62,136 nucleotides of DNA from a virus, in IMG/VR virus record IMGVR_UViG_3300030090_003965, positions 1-62,136 of that record, one strand, 5' to 3'. Of the stretch, positions 7,596 to 15,653 are shown in pieces. Position 1 is the first letter of the stretch; each line of letters starts with the position of its first letter. The notes below the pieces were generated by a model. That model worked only from the letters and a program-made list of their open reading frames with translations. It was not told the DNA's origin and did not search any database. Position numbers and translations under genes: made by a program.

Positions 7596-8666
7596 TCACG
7601 AAGTAGCTTGTCTGTTTTGTAAAATCTTAACGTTTCTTGCGTAATCTTCTAACGATACACCAAGTTTTCTCGCTATTGCAACCTCACTTTGGCTTAATCG
7701 TACCGAATTATTGCTTTTAGTGTCCCTACGAGCCCCTCCTGCAGGAGCTACGCCGCTTGGTCTGCGGGTAGGAGAGGAAGTGTTTCCTCCTATACTCTGT
7801 ACTTGTTCCGCTTTATGAGGAAAGTTTTCCTTTAACTGAGACTCTAGTTTTTCGTAGTAGGCATCTGAAGAAGGAGTATATCCTTCCAAAAGTAGTTCTT
7901 TATGTATAGAAAAAGCGGTAAGAGTCATTGGTTCATCATTACCAAACCACACATTGCGTTCAGCCCATTCCTCTGCTTTAGGGTCAGGCTGTGTCTGCTG
8001 TTGGTTCCATCCCTCAGACGGTGGTTGGGTTTCTGGTTGCTGTGCTGAGTTAGGGCCTGCTTGTTGGTTTGGAGTTTCTGCTTGCTGCGCCGCTTGCTGT
8101 TCAGCGTAGCGTTTAGCCTGAACCAGTTTTTCAGAGTCTAAGGCGTGTTGCGCTATGCGTTTTTGCACTTCCATCTGAGCGTCTACGTCACCACTGTTAA
8201 TAGCTTTTTGTAATGCAGACTTTAAGGCCTCTTCTTCCAGAGTCAATCTGTTTTCGTACTCTGCTAAATGACTGTTTCCAGTAACCTGTGCATTTGCGGA
8301 AATTTCATCGTTTTGCTTTTTCAGACCCTTTGCATAATCAAGAGCAGCTTTTTCTCGCCTTTCGGCCTCGCGCATTCGCTTAGTTAGCTTATTTATCCTT
8401 TTCTGGACCGATTCGCTTTGCCTCGAGAGCTCTTCGTCTTCTGAGTCTTCTTCGGATTGTACTTGGGAGCCTTGTTCTTCGGCGGTTTTTTCGACTGAAG
8501 AGGAGGACTTTTCTTGTTTTCTTTCAGCAGGGTCTTCAATGATTTCCGCTGCGGTTGAGGGGTTGGAGGAGAAGATTTCTTCCTCCACGGGAGCCTTTGG
8601 TAAAGTGACGTCCACAGTTTCGTCATCGTTTTTAGTAATTTCTGCATCAGTTGACCTCGTAGCCAT
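7596..8666 (-). CDS. capsid scaffolding protein
   Basis: 356 aa, acidic and low-complexity at the N-terminus (residues 1-80). Long coiled coils follow at about 85-135 and 145-200 (RINKLTKRMREAERREKAAL; EYENRLTLEEEALKSALQKA), then a Gln/Pro linker and a folded C-terminal part. This layout and the location just upstream of capsid genes are standard for phage scaffold proteins, which guide prohead assembly and are then expelled or cleaved. No protease motif is visible. Confidence 0.7.
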   Translation of the reverse strand: MATRSTDAEITKNDDETVDVTLPKAPVEEEIFSSNPSTAAEIIEDPAERKQEKSSSSVEKTAEEQGSQVQSEEDSEDEELSRQSESVQKRINKLTKRMREAERREKAALDYAKGLKKQNDEISANAQVTGNSHLAEYENRLTLEEEALKSALQKAINSGDVDAQMEVQKRIAQHALDSEKLVQAKRYAEQQAAQQAETPNQQAGPNSAQQPETQPPSEGWNQQQTQPDPKAEEWAERNVWFGNDEPMTLTAFSIHKELLLEGYTPSSDAYYEKLESQLKENFPHKAEQVQSIGGNTSSPTRRPSGVAPAGGARRDTKSNNSVRLSQSEVAIARKLGVSLEDYARNVKILQNRQATS

Positions 8667-8679
8667 CGGTTATTCTCCC

Positions 8680-9153
8680 TTAAATATGCAAAATGTCGCT
8701 AGGATCGTTAATGCGAGCAAGTATTTCGTCATCATTGAGCAAACGAACTTCGCCGCCTTCTATCTTAAATCGGCTTCCCGCGTATCTTCCAAAAATAACC
8801 CACTCTTTTTCAGCACACCAAGGGCCATGGGGATATTTTTCACGATCCTCATACGCATCTGGTCCTAATCTCAGCACATAACCACATACAGTGGCTAGGG
8901 CTTCGGTTTGGATCACAGCATCGGGCATAAGAATTCCACCATCACTGACTTTTCTGCCCTGATAGGGCAAAAGCAAAATTCGCCAGCCAGTAGGTTGAGG
9001 TAAACGGTCAATTGATTTAGAAGATAGCTTACTGGGATCTAAGTACAGATCCTCTTTTTCTACGTAAGCCGAATCTAGTGAATCTTTTTCAGGAGGTTTT
9101 TTAGGGGTAGGTTCTTTATAGTAATCAGGTACCAGTAGTGTTGGTTCAGTCAT
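8680..9153 (-). CDS. GroES-like co-chaperonin
   Basis: 157 aa. Residues 53-155 show a GroES-type fold signature: PTGWRILLLPYQGRKVSDGGILMPD includes the mobile-loop segment (DGGILMPD), followed by VCGYVLRLGPDAYED and EWVIFGRYAGSRFKIEGGEVRLLNDDEILARI, matching the GroES beta-barrel pattern. Cellular GroES is about 97 aa, so there is an extra N-terminal extension of 50 residues. By analogy with T4 gp31 it may replace or modify host GroES so that GroEL can fold the phage capsid; its place next to scaffold and capsid supports this. It overlaps the next upstream gene by eight bases. Confidence 0.85.
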   Translation of the reverse strand: MTEPTLLVPDYYKEPTPKKPPEKDSLDSAYVEKEDLYLDPSKLSSKSIDRLPQPTGWRILLLPYQGRKVSDGGILMPDAVIQTEALATVCGYVLRLGPDAYEDREKYPHGPWCAEKEWVIFGRYAGSRFKIEGGEVRLLNDDEILARINDPSDILHI

Positions 9154-9337
9154 CTGTTACTTTCTCCAGCAGGGATGCTATTTCCTGTTCTATTGCTGCA
9201 AGTTCTACGAGCCTAGCTCGAAGTTCCTTGAATGTGGTGAAATCAGGTACAGGCCCTTCGCAAAGGGTATGCCGTATCATTTCTCTCCGTTCGCGTATAT
9301 TCTTTCGTATTTTTTCGTAAATGTAAAGCTCAGTCAC
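9146..9337 (-). CDS. small helical hypothetical protein
   Basis: 63 aa, predicted almost entirely helical (IYEKIRKNIRERREMIRHTL; FKELRARLVELAAIEQEIAS), so probably a coiled coil. It lies two bases downstream of the holin and overlaps the GroES-like gene by eight bases. Function unknown; could be a lysis or head-assembly accessory. Confidence 0.6.
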   Translation of the reverse strand: MTELYIYEKIRKNIRERREMIRHTLCEGPVPDFTTFKELRARLVELAAIEQEIASLLEKVTDD

Positions 9338-9339
9338 GG

Positions 9340-9726
9340 TTACTTTTCTCTAGAAACATTTTTCATTTTCTCAAAAGTTCTAAGGCCTCCAAGACCTAAC
9401 ATACCCATAAGCACAGTAGACAACTGACTAAAGTCAAATTCGGGTAGGCTTTGTTCAAAGCCTGCTAGGGCAAAACCAAACTGTATGAGAGGAGCCAAAA
9501 TAAAGTGGTAAGCCAAGGCTACACCACATACCCAGCCAACAAAAGGTCGCCATCCCGCAACAAAAATGCTTTTATGCGATGCTTCGGCCTTGTTAACCTC
9601 TAACTGAGCTAAATTAGCATTATGCAAAGACATACTAAGCTCGTGGTTTAGCTTTTCTCTTAAGTCTTTGTCAGGAACCATCTTATCAACGATTCCAGTA
9701 ATAGGTCCAATGAGTTTATCTAACAC
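9340..9726 (-). CDS. holin, three-TM family
   Basis: 128 aa from GTG 9726, with GGAG about 8 bases upstream. An amphipathic N-terminal region (residues 1-50) is followed by GWRPFVGWVCGVALAYHFILAP and two more hydrophobic segments around 85-115 with LSTVLMGMLGLGGLRTFEK. WRPFxGW and the GLGGLRTFEK end are hallmarks of the Holin_3TMs family. It should form holes in the inner membrane to release the endolysin (34442-34957). It sits 22 bases downstream of the adenylate cyclase gene, so both are probably on the same late mRNA. Confidence 0.85.
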   Translation of the reverse strand: MLDKLIGPITGIVDKMVPDKDLREKLNHELSMSLHNANLAQLEVNKAEASHKSIFVAGWRPFVGWVCGVALAYHFILAPLIQFGFALAGFEQSLPEFDFSQLSTVLMGMLGLGGLRTFEKMKNVSREK

Positions 9727-9748
9727 AGAGATACTCCTTGTGGTGGTT

Positions 9749-11509
9749 TCAAACGGTAAAAACCTCTAACGGGTCCTTTTTTCCTTTCACTTCTATGGGT
9801 TCCAACGACTTTAACACAAAAGAACATTTTTTTGCAGTAGAAGACCCAACTAATATCTCCTTTCCTACCTGTTTGGTGGATGATTCCAGTCTGGCTGCGG
9901 TATTTACGGGGTCTCCGATCGCAGAATAGTCGAACCTAGAAGCGGAACCCATGTTCCCTATCACTGCTTTTCCTGAATTAACCCCCACCCCGATAGCAAC
10001 AGGTACAGGTAAGACTTCGTTAAGGACTTTTATCTTTTCCTGTATTTCAATTGCGGCCTTTATAGCAGCGTCTTCGTGATCAGGTAGGTCTAGTGGGGCC
10101 GAAAAAATTGCCATACAGGCGTCACCAATGAACTTATCTACCATGCCCCCGTGTTTTTGTATGGTTTCTACCTGTACAGACAAAGTTTTGTTCATTATTT
10201 CGGTAACTTCCTCCGGAGACAGCTTTTCCGACATAGAAGTAAACCCCCTCAGATCAGTGAACAAAAAGGTTGCGTAGCGGGTTTCACCACCTAGGGTCAA
10301 CAGGTCGGGGTTATCTTGCAAGCGTTTTATTTGTCTTGGGTCTAAGTAGTGTTCAAACTGTTTTTTAATCTGCTGGCGTAGTAAATACTGTTCCCTAAAG
10401 TTAAACCAGAACTGTTCCCCAGATAGTAACAATAAACAAATAGCGGGCCAAGTAACATCAACTAATTGATTTTGTTGAATAAGATAGACTCCTAGGCCAT
10501 ATACTCCCGCTAACATTCCTCCTACACTTACAGCAGACCAAGTTACATTACATCTTTGTAGAAGAGTTATTGTAATTGTACATACCAATAAAAGAAGCCC
10601 TAATTCATACAATAACCGGTTTGCAGGAATACTAGGACTGTTTGGTAGCAATAAGCTCTCTGCCAAAGCAGCTTGTATGTAGTGGGGATTTAACAAACCC
10701 GCAGGGGTAGCCAACTGTGGCATTATTCCTGCAGCACTTGTTCCCACAAAAACAAACTTACCTTCTACCTGTGGGTCTTGGTACGAAACCGTAGGGGTAT
10801 CCACCCAAGAGACCCACTTTCGGCCAAACCTATCTGTAGGAATTACCCCAAGTGCCGGTATTCTAAGGCTTTCAATACCTCCTTCATTAGTTCGTATTTG
10901 GTACGTTCCCTCCCCCGTAAGAGCTTTTAATACTTGTGTGGCAAAAGAAGCAACCCAACCGTCAGGAGCTCGAGAAATAAGGGGAATTTGCCTTATAAGG
11001 TTATCTACATCAGTAGGAGCAGAAACAGCCCCCTGTAAAGCAACCTCAGTTAGTTGCTCTATGTTTAAAATAAACCCCTTTGCAGGGCTATAGTTAACAG
11101 GATCTTCGCCAAGAATAACAGTTCCATGTGGTGGAGGATATTCCGCATTAGCAAACTCAGGCATAGCTAATACATTTATCCCCTGAGTTAGGCTTGTGGC
11201 AAAATCTTCATCTCCACCAAAACGGTCCGGTTGAGGAAATAAAACCACCCAACCCACCCCCAGAGCACCTCGATCCATAAGCTCATTTTGTAAAGTAGCT
11301 AAGGTTTGACGGGGGAAAGGCCAACCTCCTTCTCTTGCTATATCTTCTTCAGTTATATCAAGAACTACAAAATGCCCAGATGGAGTGGGTTGAGTAATAA
11401 ACGCATCAAATGTTTTAAGTCGCAACACCTCTAATGCAGACCAGTTTAACAACAAAGGCAAAGCTAAAGCTACAACGGTGAGTAGTCCGACTTTTGTACC
11501 TAGTTTCAA
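9749..11509 (-). CDS. CHASE2-domain class III adenylate cyclase
   Basis: 586 aa. TM helix at about 7-25, then a periplasmic CHASE2 sensor (25-290, with FVVLDITEEDIAREGGWPFPR and GKFVFVGTSAAGI), three TM helices (about 303-370), and a cytoplasmic class III cyclase domain (410-586). Catalytic residues are all present: metal-binding Asp419 in FTDLRGF and Asp463 in FIGDACMAIF, base-recognition Lys459 and Asp533 (IGDPVN), and Asn536/Arg540 of NTAARLE. Lys/Asp predicts ATP, hence cAMP. The start is TTG 11509; no ATG or GTG lies upstream in frame, and TTG overlaps the stop of a 20-codon ORF as TTGA. It is adjacent to curlin and FecR genes and just upstream of the holin. Very unusual on a phage. Confidence 0.93.
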   Translation of the reverse strand: MKLGTKVGLLTVVALALPLLLNWSALEVLRLKTFDAFITQPTPSGHFVVLDITEEDIAREGGWPFPRQTLATLQNELMDRGALGVGWVVLFPQPDRFGGDEDFATSLTQGINVLAMPEFANAEYPPPHGTVILGEDPVNYSPAKGFILNIEQLTEVALQGAVSAPTDVDNLIRQIPLISRAPDGWVASFATQVLKALTGEGTYQIRTNEGGIESLRIPALGVIPTDRFGRKWVSWVDTPTVSYQDPQVEGKFVFVGTSAAGIMPQLATPAGLLNPHYIQAALAESLLLPNSPSIPANRLLYELGLLLLVCTITITLLQRCNVTWSAVSVGGMLAGVYGLGVYLIQQNQLVDVTWPAICLLLLSGEQFWFNFREQYLLRQQIKKQFEHYLDPRQIKRLQDNPDLLTLGGETRYATFLFTDLRGFTSMSEKLSPEEVTEIMNKTLSVQVETIQKHGGMVDKFIGDACMAIFSAPLDLPDHEDAAIKAAIEIQEKIKVLNEVLPVPVAIGVGVNSGKAVIGNMGSASRFDYSAIGDPVNTAARLESSTKQVGKEILVGSSTAKKCSFVLKSLEPIEVKGKKDPLEVFTV

Positions 11510-11568
11510 GGTTTTAGCACTTCCATCTTTTTCTTGCTTGCCATAGATTTTTCTTTTTTCTTAGCCAT
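11506..11568 (-). CDS. 20-residue Lys-rich peptide, possible coupling ORF
   Basis: ATG 11568 to TGA 11506, lysine-rich (MAKKKEKSMASKKK...). It begins four bases after the curlin stop and ends with its TGA overlapping the TTG start of the cyclase gene (TTGA). I see no strong ribosome site of its own. It may be a leader that passes ribosomes to the weak TTG start, or it may not be translated. Confidence 0.35.
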   Translation of the reverse strand: MAKKKEKSMASKKKMEVLKP

Positions 11569-11572
11569 TTTT

Positions 11573-12358
11573 CTAATCAAATTGGTTAATTGTTACGGTT
11601 TTGTTACAGCTTGAAGTGCAGTTAAATACCGCTGTGTAAGATTTGGCACTTACTCCATTTTGAGTTGCATTTACGGTGTAGTTTCCCTGTTCTACTCGTA
11701 TGTTCCCAACGTGTGCGCCGTCACCTGATTGCGTCAGGTTAACCGTTGAGTTATCGGCAGGGTTGTTTTTGAACTCAATGTCGCCATCCTTTGCGCCGCT
11801 ACCTGATTGCGTAATCGTAGCATCATTATTATTGCAGTTGTTGCAAGATTTAATATAGGCGTTGTGGCTTCCAGAACCAGATTGAGTAATTGTCCACGTA
11901 CTGTCATCTCCAAAGGCGTACATCTTTGCATAATGGTCTCCGGTACCTGTTTGGGATACCTTATAGATGTTGTCATCGCCAGACATATAAATTTCGCCAT
12001 ACATATCGTCACCGGTTTGGGTAACGGTCATCTCATTTGAGTCCTGATCCGCGTCAATATACCCTGTGTTGTCGTTTCCAGTCTGTGTAATCTTATATTC
12101 ATTCCCTGTATGGTTTGTGTACTGGCTATAGGTTTTAGCTAAATTATCGTCACCATTCTGGTCAATATCGATGGTAGCACTACTACAGGTATGCGTTGTG
12201 TATGTTCCATTTGATAGCCCACACCAGACACGCGCCGTATTGCCGGTTCCTATTTGTTCAATATAAATGTTGGTGTTTGTCCCTTTAGTATCTATCTCTA
12301 CGGAATTATCCGCTGCAAAAACAGGCAAACTAAGGAGACTGAACAATAGTAATCGCAC
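11573..12358 (-). CDS. curlin-repeat amyloid protein (CsgA/CsgB-like), copy 2
   Basis: About 261 aa with a signal peptide (RLLLFSLLSLPVFAAD, cleavage near AFA-AD). About nine curlin-type repeats follow, such as YIEQIGTGNTARV, KITQTGNDNTGYI, TVTQTGDDMYGEI and NLTQSGDGAHVGNI, fitting the curli pattern xxQxGxxNxA. Four Cys occur in pairs (CNNCNN, CTSSC). GTG 12358 is preferred because GGAGG lies five bases upstream; an ATG at 12370 is in frame. It overlaps the FecR gene by 29 (or 41) bases. Expected route: Sec to periplasm, then through CsgG to the cell surface, where such repeats form amyloid. The acidic repeats resemble bacterial curlins more than virion fibres. Confidence 0.85.
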   Translation of the reverse strand: MRLLLFSLLSLPVFAADNSVEIDTKGTNTNIYIEQIGTGNTARVWCGLSNGTYTTHTCSSATIDIDQNGDDNLAKTYSQYTNHTGNEYKITQTGNDNTGYIDADQDSNEMTVTQTGDDMYGEIYMSGDDNIYKVSQTGTGDHYAKMYAFGDDSTWTITQSGSGSHNAYIKSCNNCNNNDATITQSGSGAKDGDIEFKNNPADNSTVNLTQSGDGAHVGNIRVEQGNYTVNATQNGVSAKSYTAVFNCTSSCNKTVTINQFD

Positions 12359-13415
12359 TTTCACCTCCACCGTTTACTACCACACCTATTTTTACACCCG
12401 CGGTCAGAATGTCTACGTTGTAGGCCCCACTTTTTTCTAGCTCTAAGTCTACAGTGTTTTCCACTTGGCGAAACAACGTAAGTCTTTCGCCCTCTACAAA
12501 AGAATAAATCTGTAGCTGGGGGTCAAATCCCGGAGTAATTCCTACTAACTCTACTCCGTCTAACTCCGCACCTTTTTCTTCTTTAGCCGCAGCACTTACC
12601 TCTATTACGTCTAACAGATCAGTTAGGAAGTCCACATCTAAAAAGTCCACATCTAATCTACCTATTTCATCTTCTAACTCATCTTTATCCAATTCGTTTT
12701 CATCTAGTTCGGTTTCTTCCAATAGATCTACGTCTAGTATGTTATTGGGACTACTGGCTTGTTCCTCTACGGCTTGTTGAATTTCGTCTGGAGGGTTAAC
12801 AATAAGCAAATTATCTATAAAACCCAGTGTCATGCCCTGTAATAAAACAGGTGGGGTAGGTGGTGTCTCCGACACACTAACCATAGTAGCTTGAAACGGT
12901 TCATTCATCACCACTACACCTGCTTGCGTTGTTACGGTTATTTCCCCACTAGAAGCCCCCGTGGCGTCTGGGAGAAGAATCACCAAACTGCGACCAATTT
13001 CATCCACCGTAGTGGTGAAGTCTGTCCCACGAATGGCAATAGTAGCGGTAGGAGTACGGATACTAATGTTCTCACGGTTAATACGTCCCAATGCGCCTGT
13101 CAAAAAGCGGGCTGTACCACTAGCCATGTTAAGAGCTAAACGGCTTTGAGACGGATCGGGGTCAAAAATGTATTCGTCTATTACAACACTGGAACGCTCG
13201 GTTAGTCGTACTACGCTATCGTCAAGAAACTGAATAGCTAAACGCCCGTTCCCAGTACGTACGTTATCCATACTGGCAATACCCAGTTGTAACTCAGCTG
13301 CTAGGGAATCATCCGTGTTCTGACGTAAGACCTCGCCAATTCCTCTCAATTCAGAAATAGACCCAACTTGGGCACTTGCCACAAAGGGCAAAAAAACTAG
13401 CAACCAGAAGTACAT
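12330..13415 (-). CDS. FecR-domain periplasmic protein
   Basis: 361 aa. Signal peptide (MYFWLLVFLPFVASAQ), then a FecR domain at about 17-160: VGSISELRGIGEVLRQ, GRLAIQFLDDSVVRLTERSSVVIDEY, MASGTARFLTGAL, ISIRTPTATIAIRGTDFTTTV. These are the conserved FecR blocks. After a linker there is a highly acidic stretch (residues 215-265, Glu/Asp/Leu repeats such as LDVDFLDVDFLTD) and a C-terminal beta-rich tail. FecR domains occur in periplasmic signalling proteins and, from memory, often beside CHASE2 cyclases in bacteria. It overlaps both curlin genes, so it is made in fixed ratio with them. Possible sensor, nucleator or chaperone. Confidence 0.88.
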   Translation of the reverse strand: MYFWLLVFLPFVASAQVGSISELRGIGEVLRQNTDDSLAAELQLGIASMDNVRTGNGRLAIQFLDDSVVRLTERSSVVIDEYIFDPDPSQSRLALNMASGTARFLTGALGRINRENISIRTPTATIAIRGTDFTTTVDEIGRSLVILLPDATGASSGEITVTTQAGVVVMNEPFQATMVSVSETPPTPPVLLQGMTLGFIDNLLIVNPPDEIQQAVEEQASSPNNILDVDLLEETELDENELDKDELEDEIGRLDVDFLDVDFLTDLLDVIEVSAAAKEEKGAELDGVELVGITPGFDPQLQIYSFVEGERLTLFRQVENTVDLELEKSGAYNVDILTAGVKIGVVVNGGGESAITIVQSP

Positions 13416-14116
13416 TGATCTACATCAATAACACCATTAGTCGTAATAGCTACTATGTCTAAAATGTTTTTAACCGAACCCCCAGTACTGCTTTGGTCTA
13501 CGTCGATGTTATTACCATTACCCGTTATATTTGCTTTAATGGAATGGTCGGCATTGTTTACTTGAGTGGTGTCGATATCGTTTGAATCCCCGTCCACGGT
13601 CCAGTCGTTTACACAACCCACAACGTTACAAGTTACGTTGATGTTGTTTGAAGTCCCTGTAACACTAAAGTCTGCGTTCGCAGCGGTCGCTGTTGCAGTA
13701 TTACCTTGTGTGTAAACAAGCACGTTACTATCACCGGTAGCTTCAAAATCAAAATCTGTGTTTTGTACATCACCTGTAGCACCTAAAGCCAGAGTTTGAG
13801 TATTGCTGTCACCAGTAGACTTTAAAGTAAAATTAGCTGAATTAGCTTGTGCCGCCGTCATCGCAATAGTGTTGCTGTCACCTATCTGATCTACATCAGC
13901 CGTAATGGATGTACCCGATAAGCTCACCCTAGCACTACTGGTACCAACAACGTTGCTCGACCCAATCTGGTCTATACTAAGCGTGAGGGCGGTGCTACCG
14001 CCGCCAGCTTGAGTTAAGTAAATATCGTTGTTGGCCGCAAGAACAGACACACAATAGGCCAATGAATATAATAAAAACGCATAAACTAAACAAGATTTAA
14101 TCATTAGAGATCGCAT
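13397..14116 (-). CDS. curlin-repeat amyloid protein (CsgA/CsgB-like), copy 1
   Basis: 239 aa. Signal peptide (KSCLVYAFLLYSLAYCVSVLA), then repeats such as LSIDQIGSSNVVG, ADVDQIGDSNTIAM, FEATGDSNVLVYTQGN, VDGDSNDIDTTQ and ITGNGNNIDVDQ, matching the curlin xxQxGxxN pattern. GGAGAGG precedes ATG 14116. It begins one base after the CsgG stop and overlaps FecR by 19 bases. It differs from the second curlin in being poorer in aromatic residues, like the two-subunit major/minor arrangement of CsgA and CsgB; which is which cannot be told by eye. Confidence 0.85.
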   Translation of the reverse strand: MRSLMIKSCLVYAFLLYSLAYCVSVLAANNDIYLTQAGGGSTALTLSIDQIGSSNVVGTSSARVSLSGTSITADVDQIGDSNTIAMTAAQANSANFTLKSTGDSNTQTLALGATGDVQNTDFDFEATGDSNVLVYTQGNTATATAANADFSVTGTSNNINVTCNVVGCVNDWTVDGDSNDIDTTQVNNADHSIKANITGNGNNIDVDQSSTGGSVKNILDIVAITTNGVIDVDQCTSGC

Positions 14117-14117
14117 T

Positions 14118-14963
14118 TTACCTCTCCTCCGGAGACTGATAGTCCCACAAATCTCTTTCTATCCCCTGCATTATAAGCTCATAAACAGCAGCTTCTATAG
14201 CGGACCTTACAGCATACCCCGCTGTCTCGTTAACTGCCACCCCTGTTTCTAGTTCTACGAGTTCTACACCGTTTTCGGTAAATCTAAAAGTGTCTATTCC
14301 CGTAGAAGCACTAAAAATAGTTTTACTAGCTAATACATTTAACAAAACCTCTCCGGTTTGTACCAACACCGCCCTAAGCGAAACCGTGACTTGGTCTCGT
14401 CGGTGTTGCCTAGAGGTACCAATACCTAAGTAACGTGCTCCAACGCCGCCGGTAAATGTATTTGTTGAGTAGGAAATAATTCCTCCTTCCATTAGCAAAC
14501 CAGCAAATAAAAGAGGTTTTAACTGGTTATCGCCTTCGCCATCGTAAGTACTACGGGTAGATATAATTAGTTGACGTTCTCTGGTTAAATGGTCTAACAT
14601 GCCTCGTTCTGCCACGGTAAACCACGTTCCACCACCCGCGTTTTGTAGAGCTTCGATTAAAAAGCTATCTGCTCCCTGAGTTACCGCTGTGCTGAACAGG
14701 GCCATGTTATCAGCCGACTTACGCTGACCGGTTAAGTCTAAAAAGCTATAAACAGCCACCACTGCCTTGCGGGCAGGAGCGGAAAGTTCCACTAAGTCTT
14801 GTAAAGTGGGACGGTCAATACGGGGGCCTTCTGGGCAACGGGTATTGGCTACATCAGCGGGGTCTGCAATACGCGAAGTACTATTACGACACGCTTCAAT
14901 AGGGCCAACTGCCACACAGCCACAAGTGGCAAAAGCCAGAAAACATACAATTAGATACCGCAC
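14118..14963 (-). CDS. csgG: CsgG-like curli outer-membrane secretion channel
   Basis: About 281 aa from GTG 14963 (a TTG at 14978 is also in frame). A signal peptide ends in ATCGC, an imperfect lipobox. Strong family matches: VVAVYSFLDLTGQRKS, LFSTAVTQGADSFLIEAL, WFTVAERGMLDHLTRERQLI, GGVGARYLGIGTSRQHRRDQVTVSLR, GEVLLNVLASKTIFS, and SAIEAAVYELIMQGIERDLWDYQ. In E. coli CsgG forms a nine-subunit, 36-stranded outer-membrane pore that exports curlins. In the pore constriction the E. coli Phe56 equivalent is kept (LFSTAV), but Tyr51 and Asn55 appear changed. It overlaps CsgF and is one base from the curlin start. Full family length, so no truncation. Confidence 0.93.
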   Translation of the reverse strand: MRYLIVCFLAFATCGCVAVGPIEACRNSTSRIADPADVANTRCPEGPRIDRPTLQDLVELSAPARKAVVAVYSFLDLTGQRKSADNMALFSTAVTQGADSFLIEALQNAGGGTWFTVAERGMLDHLTRERQLIISTRSTYDGEGDNQLKPLLFAGLLMEGGIISYSTNTFTGGVGARYLGIGTSRQHRRDQVTVSLRAVLVQTGEVLLNVLASKTIFSASTGIDTFRFTENGVELVELETGVAVNETAGYAVRSAIEAAVYELIMQGIERDLWDYQSPEER

Positions 14964-15421
14964 TCGTCTGTGGAGCAAATACCGAAACTACCTACAGGAA
15001 TACGTATTTCAGTTATTCCTCCATCAATATCGGTAACTAGGAGAACAATCTCTGTTCCGGTGTTTATAAAGCTAATTTGATTGCCTTCGAGGTCAAATAC
15101 CCCGCCTGACCCTCCGGTTTCAGAGTTAAACAACGATTCCGCTAAATCACGAGACAACTGGCTAAAGATACGACTCTCAAGGTTACGCACAAACTTAGCA
15201 AGGGTGGTGTTTTCTTGTTCACGTAAGAGTTCGCTTGCACGGGACTCGGCGGCTTCTCTTATGTCTTGTTTTCGGCTACGTTCTTGTTCATCTATAGTGA
15301 GATAATGCGCCGACTGTCCCACTCCGTTAAACGAGGGGTTTTTGAACTGAAAAGTTAGCCCAGTAGCCATTGCCTGAGAACAAAAAAGACCCAAAATTAC
15401 TGCACCTACATTACTCTTCAT
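14951..15421 (-). CDS. csgF: CsgF-like curli assembly factor
   Basis: 156 aa from ATG 15421, with GGGAGAG upstream (a GTG 6 bases earlier is less likely). Signal peptide to AMATG, then the diagnostic mature N-terminus LTFQFKNPSFNG, which matches the CsgF segment that inserts into the CsgG channel (TFQFRNPNFGG in E. coli). A helical middle (KFVRNLESRIFSQLSRDLAESLF) and a beta C-terminus with IVLLVTDIDGGITEIRIPVG also fit. Two Cys near the end. It overlaps CsgG by 13 or more bases, so pore and plug are co-translated. Confidence 0.9.
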   Translation of the reverse strand: MKSNVGAVILGLFCSQAMATGLTFQFKNPSFNGVGQSAHYLTIDEQERSRKQDIREAAESRASELLREQENTTLAKFVRNLESRIFSQLSRDLAESLFNSETGGSGGVFDLEGNQISFINTGTEIVLLVTDIDGGITEIRIPVGSFGICSTDECGI

Positions 15422-15653
15422 AGTCACTCTCCCGTAGCTCGATTACGGTGTCTAACTTTTGTTGAAGTCTAATTATATCGTTATCTAACATCCTAACTCT
15501 GTCTATTAGCGCAATAAGCGTGGTGTTTGCTTCGGCTAGTTTTCGCTTTATGTTATTGGTTATGTAATTCCAAATAAAGTGAATCATGTATAACAAGCCG
15601 GTGGTTGCCACTATAGGGAATCCGTACTCGCCAACTGCTTCGGCTATGCCCAT
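15411..15653 (-). CDS. small membrane protein with coiled coil, paralogue 1
   Basis: 80 aa. N-terminal TM helix (GFPIVATTGLLYMIHFIWNYI), then a charged helix (ANTTLIALIDRVRMLDNDII). It overlaps CsgF by 11 bases and shares its start region with the stop of the next gene. It resembles its neighbour (15653-15934) in order and motif: GFPI at the TM start and a (L/M)(D/N)xDxIR in the coil. The layout is like BhlA/UviB holin-like proteins, but curli accessory function is equally possible from context. Confidence 0.65.
   Translation of the reverse strand: MGIAEAVGEYGFPIVATTGLLYMIHFIWNYITNNIKRKLAEANTTLIALIDRVRMLDNDIIRLQQKLDTVIELRESDYEE

Noticed and set aside
13397-15421. CsgE or CsgC homologue in the curli-type region
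   Set aside because: No gene with their patterns is present; the two small TM proteins do not fit either family.
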